A stretch of DNA of 64,000 bases from contig NZ_CP029354.1 of NCBI RefSeq assembly GCF_003130795.1, positions 1-64,000 on the forward strand, written 5' to 3'. Source of the stretch: Azospirillum thermophilum. GTDB taxonomy: Bacteria > Pseudomonadota > Alphaproteobacteria > Azospirillales > Azospirillaceae. Below, piece after piece: positions 44,399 to 53,142 of the stretch. Below the pieces are notes generated by a model. The model was not told where the DNA came from and ran no database searches. It was given only the letters and a program-made list of their open reading frames with translations. The number at the start of each line of letters is the position of its first letter. Position 1 is the first letter of the stretch. Both the position numbers and the translations under genes were made by a program.

Positions 44399-45178
44399 TC
44401 AGCCCTTCCGGAAGATCTGGAAGGGCGAGAAGCTCTGCGACACCGGCATCATCTCGATGGTGTTGATGTTGACGCGCGGCGGCAGGCTGGCGATCCAGAA
44501 GATGGTCTCGGCGATGTCCTCGGCGGTCAGCGGATCGGCGCCGGCATAGACCGCCGCCGCCTTGTCCCTGTCGCCGCCGAAGCGGACTTCCGAGAATTCG
44601 GTGCCGCCGCACATGCCGGGCTCGACACAGCTCACGCGGACACCGGTGCCGTGCAGGTCGCTGCGCAGGTTCAGGCTGAACTGGTGGACGAAGGCCTTGG
44701 TCGCGCCGTAGACGTTGCCGCCGGGATAGGGGTAGGTGCCGGCCACCGAGCCCAGATTCACCACATGGCCGCGGCCCCGCTCCACCATGCCCGGCAGCAG
44801 CAGGCGCGTGATCGTCACCAGACCCTTGCAGTTGGTGTCGATCATCTGCTCCCACTCGTCGAGGCTCGTGCGGTGGGCGGGCTCCAGCCCCAGCGCGAGG
44901 CCGGCGTTGTTGACCAGGCAGTCGACCGCGGCGAAATCGGCCGGCAGGCCGGCGATGGCCGCCTCGGTCGCCGCCCGGTCGCGGACGTCCAGCGCCAGCG
45001 GCAGCAGGCGGTCGCCCAGTTCCCCGGCCAGCGCCTCCAGCCGGTCGAGACGGCGGGCGGTGGCGACGACGCGCGACCCGGCGGCGGCGAAGCGGCGCGC
45101 GATGGCGGCCCCGAAACCGGCACTGGCTCCGGTGACGAGGACGGTCTGCGGCACGACGGTTTGGGCGGCGGTGGTCAT
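44399..45178 (-). CDS. ydfG: Short-chain dehydrogenase, YdfG-like (3-hydroxy acid dehydrogenase)
   Basis: A 259-residue NADP-dependent short-chain dehydrogenase. The dinucleotide motif is [23 protein letters not shown] follows, and the catalytic Tyr and Lys lie in YGATKAFVHQFSLNLR with the Ser in NLGSVAGTYPYPGG. The sequence GVRVSCVEPGMCGGTEFSEV is typical of the YdfG/serine-3-dehydrogenase group, which oxidises L-serine, L-allo-threonine or 3-hydroxypropionate. The gene stands alone between sucC and the TRAP genes. Confidence 0.88.
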   Translation of the reverse strand: MTTAAQTVVPQTVLVTGASAGFGAAIARRFAAAGSRVVATARRLDRLEALAGELGDRLLPLALDVRDRAATEAAIAGLPADFAAVDCLVNNAGLALGLEPAHRTSLDEWEQMIDTNCKGLVTITRLLLPGMVERGRGHVVNLGSVAGTYPYPGGNVYGATKAFVHQFSLNLRSDLHGTGVRVSCVEPGMCGGTEFSEVRFGGDRDKAAAVYAGADPLTAEDIAETIFWIASLPPRVNINTIEMMPVSQSFSPFQIFRKG

Positions 45179-45300
45179 GAGGCGACTCCCGGACTGGCGG
45201 TTCGTTGGGAGTCGAAGATGTAGCAGGGATCCCGGAGCCGCCCAACCGGGGCGACGTCCGGGATGTCCGCATGGCAGGGCTACCGGTCAGGCAGCCGCCT

Positions 45301-47360
45301 TCAGGCCGGCACCGCGGATTGCCCGCGGGCGGAGAACTGCCGGATGAGGACCGGGACGATCAGCGCCAGCCCGACCAGCGTCGAGTAGAGTTCCGGGGCG
45401 ATCAGCAGGGCGCTGGCAAGCACGAGGAGAACCCGCTCCCACCCCTGGGTCCGGGTCAGCATCCAGCCGGACAACGCCGCTCCCAGGCAGGTGATGCCGA
45501 TGATGCAGCCGAGGAAGGCGACGATGAAGTCCGGCCAGGTGAAGCCCGGCGCCACCAGCAGCAGCGACGGCGAGAAGACGAAGACGAAGGGCACCAGCGC
45601 CTTGCCCAGGCCGAGCCGGAACGCCGTGTTGCCCGTCTTGAAGGGATCGGCCCCCGCCATGCCCGCCGCCGCGTAGGCCGCCAGCGCCACCGGCGGGGTG
45701 ATGTCGGCCAGCACGCCGTAATAGAAGACGAAGAAGTGCGACACCAGCGGCGCCACCCCAGCAGGCCCAGCGCCGGTGCCGCGATGGTCGCCATGATGAT
45801 GTAGTTGGCGGTGGTCGGGATGCCGCAGCCCATCAGGATGCAGACGATGCCGGTCATCACCAGGGTGAACAGCAGCGTCAGCCCCTGCTGGCCGAACCAG
45901 CCGTCCGGCAGGACCGTCAGCAGGAAGCCGGCGATCTGCGTCGCGGTGGAGGTGACGATGAAGGACAGCTTGAAGCCGACGCCGGTCAGGGTGACGACGC
46001 CGACGATGATGCCGACCGTCGCCGCCGCGGTACCGACCGCCAGGGCGTATTTGGCGCCGTCGCGCAGCCCCTCGAACAGCTCGGTCACCGACATGCGCTT
46101 GCGCGGGTTCAGCAGACCGACCGCGATGCACAGCGTGATGCCCCAGAAGGCGGCGAGATAGGGCGTGTAGCCGGCGACCAGGATGCCGATCAGCGCGATC
46201 AGCGGGATCACCGTCGGCCAGTCGCGGCGGAAGGCGTCGCGCAGATCCGGCATCTCGTGCGGCTCCAGGCCGCGCAGGCCGTTGCGCTTGGCCTCGAAAT
46301 GCACCTGTACCAGCACGCCGAAGAAATGCATGAAGGCCGGGACGATGGCCGCCACGATGATCGTCGTGTAGGGCAGGTTGAGGAACTCGATCATCAGGAA
46401 GGCGGCGGCCCCCATGATCGGCGGCGTGATCTGCCCGCCGGTGGAGGCGGTGGACTCGACCGCGGCGGCGAAGTGCCGCTTGTAGCCCAGCCGGATCATC
46501 GCCGGGATGGTCAGCGAGCCCACCGTCACCGTGTTGGCGACCGAGGAACCCGAGATCATGCCGAACAGGGCGGAGCCGAAGATCGCCACCTTGGCCGGCC
46601 CGCCGGCGAACCGCCCCGCCACCCAGGCCGCGCAGTCGAGGAAGAGCTGCCCCAGACCGATGCGCGTGGCGAAGACGCCGAACAGGACGAAGTGGAAGAC
46701 GTAGGTCGCCACCACGCCCAGCGCGATGCCGTACACGCCCTGCGTCGTCAGGTAGAGATGGTCGATCAACTGGGAGACGGAGGCGCCGGGGTGAACCAGG
46801 ATGCCCGGCATCGACGGCCCGTAGAGGGCGTAGAGCATGAACAGGATCGCGATGATCGGCAGCGGCCAGCCGACCGACCGCCGCGTCCCTTCCAGCAGCA
46901 CGATGATCAGCAGCCCGCCCAGCAGCACGTCCCACATGTTCGGGTTGCCGACGCGGAAGGCGAGGTCGTCCAGCGGGATCAGCGGCACATGCAGCACCGC
47001 CGCGACCGCGCCGATGGCGAGCAGCCAGTCGGGCAGCGGGATGCCCAGCGGCCGGAACCAGGAGGGTGTCGCCGGCTGGTCATAGCCGTGGCGCGAGAAG
47101 GGGAAGACCAGGAAGACCAGGCCCAGGACGAAGGACAGGTGGATCCCGCGGTGCGTCATCTCGGACAGCAGCCCGAAACCGGCCGTGTAGTAATGGAAGA
47201 GGGACAGAACGACCAGCAGGGTACCCACCAGCCGGCCGGCGAGCGGCGCCAGCGGACGGAAGCGGATCTCGGAGTCGAACTTCTCTTCCAGCTCCCGGGC
47301 CTTGGCCTCGTCGAGTTCCATGGGTGAGGCGGGCCGTTGCGGGCGAGGCGCGTCGGTCAT
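45301..47360 (-). pseudogene. TRAP transporter fused 4TM/12TM permease, frameshifted
   Basis: A fused TRAP-T permease (DctQM type) of about 686 residues if the frame is restored. The N-terminal part starts MTDAPRPQRPASPMELDEAK and carries the small-subunit helices; the large DctM-like part includes GQITPPIMGAAAFLMIEFLN. At 45756-45759 a run of four G (minus strand) replaces an expected five: APALGLLG is followed by nonsense in one frame, while VAPLVSHFF... to the natural stop at 45301 continues in the next frame. One extra G restores the protein. A sequencing error in the homopolymer is likely, but true inactivation is possible. Its TAXI binding protein lies just upstream. Confidence 0.85.
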
Positions 47361-47482
47361 CGATGCTCCAATGGAAAATGCCGCCGCGGTCGAGGACCGG
47401 CAGGCGGCGAGACGATCAAAACGGACGAAACCACAAGGGGGCGGCCGCAGGGGCCGCCCCGGTCGGGGACTTGCCCCGGGCG

Positions 47483-48469
47483 TTACTTCAGCACGCCCTT
47501 TTCACGATAGAACTTCTCGGCGCCCGGATGCAGCGGGATGCCGATGCCGGCGGTCGCCGTTTCCAGGCGGATCATCTTGCCCTTGGCGTGGCCGGCGTCG
47601 AGCTTCGCACGGTTCGGCTCGGCCCACAGCGCCTTGACGATGTTGTAGATCATCTCGTCGGGCTGCTTGGCGCTGGTGACGAGCTGGGCGTTGACGGAGA
47701 TGGTCTTGGTCTCCGGCACGTCCTTGTAGGCGCCGGCCGGCACCGTGTCCTTGGCGAAGAAGCTGTACTGGGACAGCATCTTGTCGGCCTCCGGCCCCTC
47801 GATCGGCACCAGCGAGATGCCGTGGGAGGTCGCCAGCTCCGAAATCGCGCCGGTCGGATAGCCGCCGACGAAGAAATAGGCGTCGAGCGCGCCGTCGCGC
47901 AGCCGGTCGCCCGCCGGGCCCGGCTTCAGATACTCGGCCTTCACGTCCTGCTCGGACAGGCCGTAGGCCGCCAGGACGATGCGCGCGTCGACCAGCGTGC
48001 CCGAGCCCGGCTCGTCCATCGACACCCGCTTGCCCTTCAGGTCGCGCACCGACTTGATGCCGGAATCCTTGCGGGCGACGAGGTGGATCGTCTCCGGATA
48101 GAGGGTGGCGATGGCGCGCAGCGCCTCGACCTTGCCCTTGCCCTCGAACAGGCCGGTGCCGGTATAGGCCCAGTAGGCGACATCCGACTGGGTGAATCCG
48201 GCTTCGGCCGAACCGCTGTTGATGGCGTTGATGTTCGCCACCGACCCGTTGGACGCGACCGCCGTCGCCACCAGACCCGGGACGCCGCCGCTGTTGCCGG
48301 AGATCAGGTTGGCGATCAGCCCGCCGACCGGATAGTAAGTACCGGCCGTGCCGCCGGTGCCGATGCGGAAGAAGGCCGGGGCCTGCGCCACCGCGACGGT
48401 CGCACCGAGCGCCACCGCTCCCAGAACCGCCCCGATGGCCATGCGCCGCGTAATCTTCGTGAAGCTCAC
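47483..48469 (-). CDS. TAXI-family TRAP transporter substrate-binding protein
   Basis: A 328-residue periplasmic protein. A signal peptide (about 1-28, ending VAVAQA) precedes the TAXI domain, which begins with the characteristic RIGTGGTAGTYYPVGGLIAN. DVAYWAYTGTGLFEGKGKVE and PGSGTLVDARIVLAAYGLSE follow. It captures a substrate, likely a carboxylate or amino acid, for the fused permease that follows on the same strand. Two palindromic operator-like sequences lie 39-82 bp upstream of its start. Confidence 0.92.
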   Translation of the reverse strand: MSFTKITRRMAIGAVLGAVALGATVAVAQAPAFFRIGTGGTAGTYYPVGGLIANLISGNSGGVPGLVATAVASNGSVANINAINSGSAEAGFTQSDVAYWAYTGTGLFEGKGKVEALRAIATLYPETIHLVARKDSGIKSVRDLKGKRVSMDEPGSGTLVDARIVLAAYGLSEQDVKAEYLKPGPAGDRLRDGALDAYFFVGGYPTGAISELATSHGISLVPIEGPEADKMLSQYSFFAKDTVPAGAYKDVPETKTISVNAQLVTSAKQPDEMIYNIVKALWAEPNRAKLDAGHAKGKMIRLETATAGIGIPLHPGAEKFYREKGVLK

Positions 48470-48507
48470 AGCTCCCCCTTTTTTCTGTCAGACCTAGATC
48501 ATGACGG

Positions 48508-48551
48508 TGGTACGACCAGTTGTCGATATTCCTGTAGGAATGGTCGACCAT
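48508..48551. promoter_or_regulatory. Paired GntR-like operators upstream of the TAXI gene
   Basis: TGGTACGACCA (48508-48518) is an inverted TGGT/ACCA repeat, and ATGGTCGACCAT (48540-48551) is a perfect 12-bp palindrome. Centres are about 32 bp apart, three helical turns. TGGTNNNACCA-type sites are typical of FadR/GntR regulators. No such gene is adjacent. Confidence 0.5.
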
Positions 48552-48684
48552 CCGGCATGTCTACAAAGGGCGGCCATGTAACCCGTCGCACCGGCCGGTG
48601 CAACGGGAATGGCGAGGGGAGTGATGGGATGCCCCGACCGCTCCGACCGGCTTACGCCGGCCAGAACCGCCGGGGGCCGGTCAT

Positions 48685-48852
48685 TTACTGATAACCGCCT
48701 TCCTCCGCACGTTGTTTTGCTGCGTCTTCCTGCGTCTTTTGGTCAATTTTCGTACCCGCCGGTGTTTCTCCGGGCTGCGGAGAGCGGGACTGGCTCTTCG
48801 ATTGGTCGGGCTTCTCGGCGGGCTTCCGGTCGTCGGTGGTCCGGTCGGTCAT
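48685..48852 (-). CDS. Small hydrophilic protein, 55 residues
   Basis: The sequence (MTDRTTDDRKPAEKPDQSKS, then GTKIDQKTQEDAAKQRAEEG) is highly charged, with no hydrophobic segment, and is probably disordered, like small stress-related proteins. GGGAG lies about eight bases before ATG 48852. I recognise no family. Confidence 0.6.
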   Translation of the reverse strand: MTDRTTDDRKPAEKPDQSKSQSRSPQPGETPAGTKIDQKTQEDAAKQRAEEGGYQ

Positions 48853-49022
48853 GGCGGGTCTCCCGGTCGGGGTGGTGGGATGGGGTGTTGTGTCCTCACC
48901 AACACAGGTTCGGGTCGGTTGGTTGCCGTGAACGAAACGGGATCGTGAATCCGCTTGCGAATCGAACAAACTGCGAACAAGCTTCCCGGCAGGCGAACGA
49001 GCCGCAGTCTGAGGAGGCGACG

Positions 49023-49391
49023 ATGATCTTCAACGGACCGAATCGGGTGATCCGTCTCAGCCAGTGGGCATGGCTGCATGTCGGCGCCAGCCGCCGGCTG
49101 ATCGGCTGGGAGTCCGAGCAGGGGCGCTGGGTCGCCAGCGAACCGCTCTCGTCCGTGGCGTCCAGCCGGCCGATGCAGCCGCCGGGCTGGGTGGTGACGG
49201 CGGACGGCGCCCAGATCATGCTGAGCAACCCCGGCGTCCCGACCGACGAATCGGCACTGGAGGCGATCCTGGAGACGCTGGACCGGCTGCGCTACGACCC
49301 GCGCGCCGGGATCGCGGCCAGTGCCGCCATCACCATCGTGCCCTGGCTGCCGACAACCGCGACGGTGCTGGAGACGCGGCGCATCGCCTGA
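49023..49391 (+). CDS. Hypothetical protein, 122 residues
   Basis: ATG 49023 has an excellent ribosome binding site (GAGGAGG, five bases upstream), and codon use is typical. The protein has a Trp-rich N-terminus (LSQWAWLHVGASRRLIGWES) and a region GWVVTADGAQIMLSNPGVPT. No signal, membrane helix or known domain is evident. It converges on the TackOD1 gene. Confidence 0.7.
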   Translation: MIFNGPNRVIRLSQWAWLHVGASRRLIGWESEQGRWVASEPLSSVASSRPMQPPGWVVTADGAQIMLSNPGVPTDESALEAILETLDRLRYDPRAGIAASAAITIVPWLPTTATVLETRRIA

Positions 49392-49418
49392 CCACAGCGG
49401 CCGCGGTGGTTGCGGCCG

Positions 49419-50495
49419 TCACGGTTCGGGGTTCGCCTCGCCGAGCGCGCGGGCGATCTCGGCCTCCATGGCGCTGTCGCTGGTGATGGCGATCCGGATA
49501 GCGACGACCTGCACGTCGTCGATCGCGGCGATCCGCTCGGCCAGGCGGTGGCGCACCACCTCGCCGCCCTCCTGGTCGGTCGCCGGCAGCTTGACGAGGA
49601 TGCCGTCGTCGTCGAATCGTCCCATCTGGTCGACGTTGCGCAGGGTCTCGTTCACCACGTCGATGACGCGGGCTTCGCAGGCCTCCCGCAACACGCCGGA
49701 CCGGTAGGCCAGCCGCAGCCCGATCAGCGTGAAGGGGATGTGGTAGCGGGCGTTCAGCCGCACGTCGTCGCGCAGCAGCTTCAGGAAGACGCTGCGGCGG
49801 TAGAGCGCCGAACCGGGCTCGACGATCCGCTCGTCCTCCTCGTCGAACAGACGGCCGGCCTTGGCCGCCGACTGGCCGAGCGCCGTCAGGCGGAAGCCCC
49901 AGATGTCGAGCTGCGGAAGCTGCTCGACCGGCGTCTTCTGGCCGCAGCGGAAGCAGGCGGCCTCCACCGCCGGCTCGTCGAAGGTGATGCTGCAGCTCCG
50001 GCAGCGCACCTGTTCGCCGACGATCTCGTGGTCGGTGCCGAGGTTGCGCATGGTATGGCCGCATTTCGGACACTCGCGCCCATTGCCGCGGCTTTCGAAA
50101 TCGCCGATCGGCGCCACGTAGCCGCAGCGGAAATGATGCAGGACCGGCAGGCTCTCCAGGTTGGAGGAAGCGCATTCCACGCACACCTCGCGCAGGTTCA
50201 GCAGATGGCTGCCGCAGCCGGGACAGCGGTGGACGCGGTCGAAATGCTCGCGGTGAAGGTAGTCGTTGGCCGCGAGATACTCCATGTCCGCGGTCAGCAG
50301 TTCCTGCGCGCGGGCCGGCAGGCCGGGCCAATAGACGAAACCGGTCAGCGACTCGAGCGCCCAGCTCGGCATGATCTGGCCGCCGCGGTAGAGGATCAGC
50401 AGCAGCAACGCCAGCCGCCGCTCCCGCGGCCGGCGGGCGGCAAGACCGTTCAGGAACTCGATCTCGGACTTCGGGTCGGCGGTGCGGGCGTCCAT
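49419..50495 (-). CDS. TackOD1 zinc-ribbon domain protein with degenerate GGDEF-like domain
   Basis: A 358-residue cytoplasmic protein. Residues about 85-190 match the Thaumarchaeal output domain 1 (TackOD1) pattern: CxxC pairs at 91/94, 105/108, 142/145, 165/168 and 181/184, plus HHFRCGYVAPIGDFES (Cys124), suggesting two or three zinc ribbons. Residues about 210-355 (HIPFTLIGLRLAYRSGVLRE, then VDQMGRFDDDGILVKLPATD) have the length and fold pattern of a GGDEF domain, but the GG(D/E)EF loop reads FDDDG, so it is probably catalytically inactive. It lies in tandem with an HlyD-like gene and near an SQD1-like gene, suggesting control of polysaccharide or surface-component synthesis. Confidence 0.78.
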   Translation of the reverse strand: MDARTADPKSEIEFLNGLAARRPRERRLALLLLILYRGGQIMPSWALESLTGFVYWPGLPARAQELLTADMEYLAANDYLHREHFDRVHRCPGCGSHLLNLREVCVECASSNLESLPVLHHFRCGYVAPIGDFESRGNGRECPKCGHTMRNLGTDHEIVGEQVRCRSCSITFDEPAVEAACFRCGQKTPVEQLPQLDIWGFRLTALGQSAAKAGRLFDEEDERIVEPGSALYRRSVFLKLLRDDVRLNARYHIPFTLIGLRLAYRSGVLREACEARVIDVVNETLRNVDQMGRFDDDGILVKLPATDQEGGEVVRHRLAERIAAIDDVQVVAIRIAITSDSAMEAEIARALGEANPEP

Positions 50496-50542
50496 CGGGA
50501 AACCGTGAGCTGGAAAACCGTTGGGAAGGAGGAGACGGCCGG

Positions 50543-51739
50543 TCAGAAAACGTTCAGGACGGAGATCGGGATGGGCAGGTTCGGATACATCCGGAACAGC
50601 ACGTCCACCCGCTCGTTATGGCGCAGGCTGACGACCCGTCCGCCCGGGGCGGGCGGAAACGTCAGGCGCACCGGCGCATATTGCTGCCATTCCTGGCCCT
50701 GCCAGAAATAGCGCTTCAGCTTGCCGGGCAGGCGGCCGACCTGGACGGGCAGGGCGGAGACGGTGGCGGGCAGCGGCTCCGACCCGGTGGCGAGGAAGAC
50801 CAGCGCCTCCATCCCCTTGACGATGCGGTGCATATCGGCGGCGGGGACATAGGCCAGCACGGTCGGCGTCTCCTCTCCCTGCACCTCCATGATCGGCTCG
50901 CCGGCGGTCACCACCTCGCCGGGCTTGCGGTCGCACATGGTGACGGTGCCGGCGATCTCCGCCTTCAGCTCATGCTGTCCGCTGATGGTCAGCAGCTTGC
51001 CGAGCTCGGTCAGGCGGGCCTGCAGCCCGGCGATCTGCTCCTGCAGCTCCAGCCGGGTGCGCTCCGCCTCGGCCGAGCGGCTGCGCACCGTCGCCTCGCT
51101 CGCCGCCTCGGCCGAGATGGCCTTGACGTAGTTGTTGTCGACGTCGAGCCACTCGTTCAGCGTGACCTGCCTGCTGCGCCACAGCGGCTCCATCGTCGCA
51201 CGCAGGACCTGCACGTTCTCCCGCACCTTGACCATGGCGCGATGCTCGTGGCCGGCGGCCGTCACCTGCTCCTCGGCGGCGGTGACGCGGGCATTGTAGG
51301 CCTGGCGAAGCTGGTTCAGCTCCGCCTCGACCCGCGCATGCTCGGTACGGTACTGCTGCACCATGATCTCGTTGCGCACGACCGCCAGCACCGACCCGGC
51401 GGCCACCGGGCTGTCGCAGGTCGCGGCGGTGGAGACGATCTGCGACGGAAACGCGGCGGCGACCCTCACCACGCGGGCGTCCACCGCGCCGAGCGCCATC
51501 ACGCGCAGCTCCGTCATCAGCGCGACCCAGCCGACGAACAGCCCGAGCAGCACCAGGAACAGCCAGCGGCGCACCCAGCCGAAGACCGGAACCAGGATCG
51601 GGCGCAGCCGGCCGGTCACCGGCTCCAGCCGGTCGAACAGCCTCCCGGCCAGCGACGGCGGAGCCGCCGCCGGGGGACGGTGCTGCATCATGCCCTGCTG
51701 GCGGACCGACAGACCGGTGCCGCGGCGGCGAATCTTCAC
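50543..51739 (-). CDS. HlyD-family membrane fusion protein
   Basis: A 398-residue protein anchored by one transmembrane segment (about 55-76, WVRRWLFLVLLGLFVGWVAL). A biotinyl-lipoyl half (about 85-130, PVAAGSVLAVVRNEIMVQQY), a long coiled coil (about 128-255, RTEHARVEAELNQLRQAYNA... RTRLELQEQIAGLQARLTEL) and the second lipoyl half (AEIAGTVTMCDRKPGEVVTA) with beta-barrel follow. It resembles adaptor proteins of exopolysaccharide or alginate (Alg44-like) and efflux systems. It is followed on the same strand, after 47 bp, by the TackOD1 gene, and is divergent from an SQD1-like gene. Confidence 0.85.
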   Translation of the reverse strand: MKIRRRGTGLSVRQQGMMQHRPPAAAPPSLAGRLFDRLEPVTGRLRPILVPVFGWVRRWLFLVLLGLFVGWVALMTELRVMALGAVDARVVRVAAAFPSQIVSTAATCDSPVAAGSVLAVVRNEIMVQQYRTEHARVEAELNQLRQAYNARVTAAEEQVTAAGHEHRAMVKVRENVQVLRATMEPLWRSRQVTLNEWLDVDNNYVKAISAEAASEATVRSRSAEAERTRLELQEQIAGLQARLTELGKLLTISGQHELKAEIAGTVTMCDRKPGEVVTAGEPIMEVQGEETPTVLAYVPAADMHRIVKGMEALVFLATGSEPLPATVSALPVQVGRLPGKLKRYFWQGQEWQQYAPVRLTFPPAPGGRVVSLRHNERVDVLFRMYPNLPIPISVLNVF

Positions 51740-51969
51740 GACCGTCCGTCCTCCAGACCAGGACCTGAAACCGGAGCGGGAATTTCCAGACCTGCATGCG
51801 CCATCAAGTCACAGCCCTTACCAATCATTAACCGTTCCGTCACTATTTGTCGCAACCTATCTTTATTATCCATTAGCCAGTTACGACTACAAAGGTTTCA
51901 AAGTCGTTATTTCCGCGTCTCTTGTCGGACCGGGTCCGCATTTGGAAAGCTTACGGGTGGTGGTGGGTC

Positions 51970-53118
51970 ATGAATGTGCTGATTCTGGGGGGTGACGGGT
52001 ATCTCGGCTGGCCGACGGCGATGCATCTGGCGGCGGCCGGCCATCGGGTGCATGTGGTCGACAACTACCTGCGCCGCCGTCTGGCGCTCGAGACGCGGTC
52101 GGAGGCGCTGATCCCCACCCCGGACCTGAACGACCGGGCGGAGACCTTCCGGCGCCTGACCGGCACCGCCACCGGCGTCAGCATCTTCGACGTCACCGAC
52201 GCCGCCCGCCTGTCCGCCTTGGTGGAGCGTTTCAAGCCCGACGCGCTCGTGCATTATGCCGAGCAACCGTCCGCCCCCTATTCGATGATGGGGCAGGACG
52301 AGGCGCGGCTGACGCTGGAGAACAACATCCGCTCCACCTTCAACGTCGCCTGGGCGGTGATGACCCACGCGCCCGCCTGCCACATCGTGAAGCTGGGCAC
52401 CATGGGCGAGTACGGCACGCCCGACATCGACATCGAGGAGGGCTTCCTCACCGTCGAGCACAAGGGACGCTCCGACACCTTCCTCTATCCCCGCGCCGCC
52501 GGATCGCTCTACCACACGTCCAAGATCATGGACACCGACCTGCTGTGGTTCTACAGCCGCCTCTACGGGCTGACGGTGACCGACCTGATGCAGGGCCCGG
52601 TCTATGGCCTGTCCACCATCCAGGCCGACCTGGACCCGGCGCTGGTGCCCAACTTCCACTACGACGACATCTTCGGCACGGTGATCAACCGCTTCCTCGT
52701 GCAGTCGGCCTGCGGCATCCCGCTGACCGTCTACGGCAAGGGGGGCCAGACCCGCGGCTACATCAACATCCGCGATACGCTGCGCTGCATCGAGCTGGCG
52801 GTGACCAACCCGCCGGCACGCGGGGAGATGCGCATCTTCAACCAGTTCACCGAGCTCTTCTCGATCCTGGAGATCGCCGACCGCGTCCGCGCCGCAGCGA
52901 CGCTGCTGGGGCTGACGGTCGAGGTTCAGTCGGTTCCCAATCCGCGCAAGGAGAAGGAGCGGCACCGTTACGTCGCCCATGCCGACAGCCTGCTGAAGCT
53001 GGGGCTGGAGCCGCACCGGATGACGGAAGAGGCGCTGGCGGGCATGCTGGAGCGGGTCCTGCAACATCGTCACCTCATCGACACCCGCAGGATCATGCCG
53101 CGCGTGCGCTGGTCGTAA
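51970..53118 (+). CDS. SQD1-like NAD-dependent sugar-nucleotide epimerase/dehydratase (UDP-sulfoquinovose synthase family)
   Basis: A 382-residue extended short-chain dehydrogenase. The NAD motif GGDGYLGWPTAMHLAAAGH opens the protein. SQD1 hallmarks are HYAEQPSAPYSMM, VKLGTMGEYGTPDIDIEEGF, the YHTSK catalytic pair and TDLMQGPVYGLST. SQD1/SqdB makes UDP-sulfoquinovose from UDP-glucose and sulfite. No sqdC/sqdD/sqdX glycosyltransferase is adjacent; with an HlyD-like and a TackOD1 protein divergent, it may instead serve an exopolysaccharide. ATG 51970 is the first start in front of the nucleotide-binding strand. Confidence 0.85.
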   Translation: MNVLILGGDGYLGWPTAMHLAAAGHRVHVVDNYLRRRLALETRSEALIPTPDLNDRAETFRRLTGTATGVSIFDVTDAARLSALVERFKPDALVHYAEQPSAPYSMMGQDEARLTLENNIRSTFNVAWAVMTHAPACHIVKLGTMGEYGTPDIDIEEGFLTVEHKGRSDTFLYPRAAGSLYHTSKIMDTDLLWFYSRLYGLTVTDLMQGPVYGLSTIQADLDPALVPNFHYDDIFGTVINRFLVQSACGIPLTVYGKGGQTRGYINIRDTLRCIELAVTNPPARGEMRIFNQFTELFSILEIADRVRAAATLLGLTVEVQSVPNPRKEKERHRYVAHADSLLKLGLEPHRMTEEALAGMLERVLQHRHLIDTRRIMPRVRWS

Positions 53119-53142
53119 CGGCGTGCCGCGGCGGCGGCCGGG

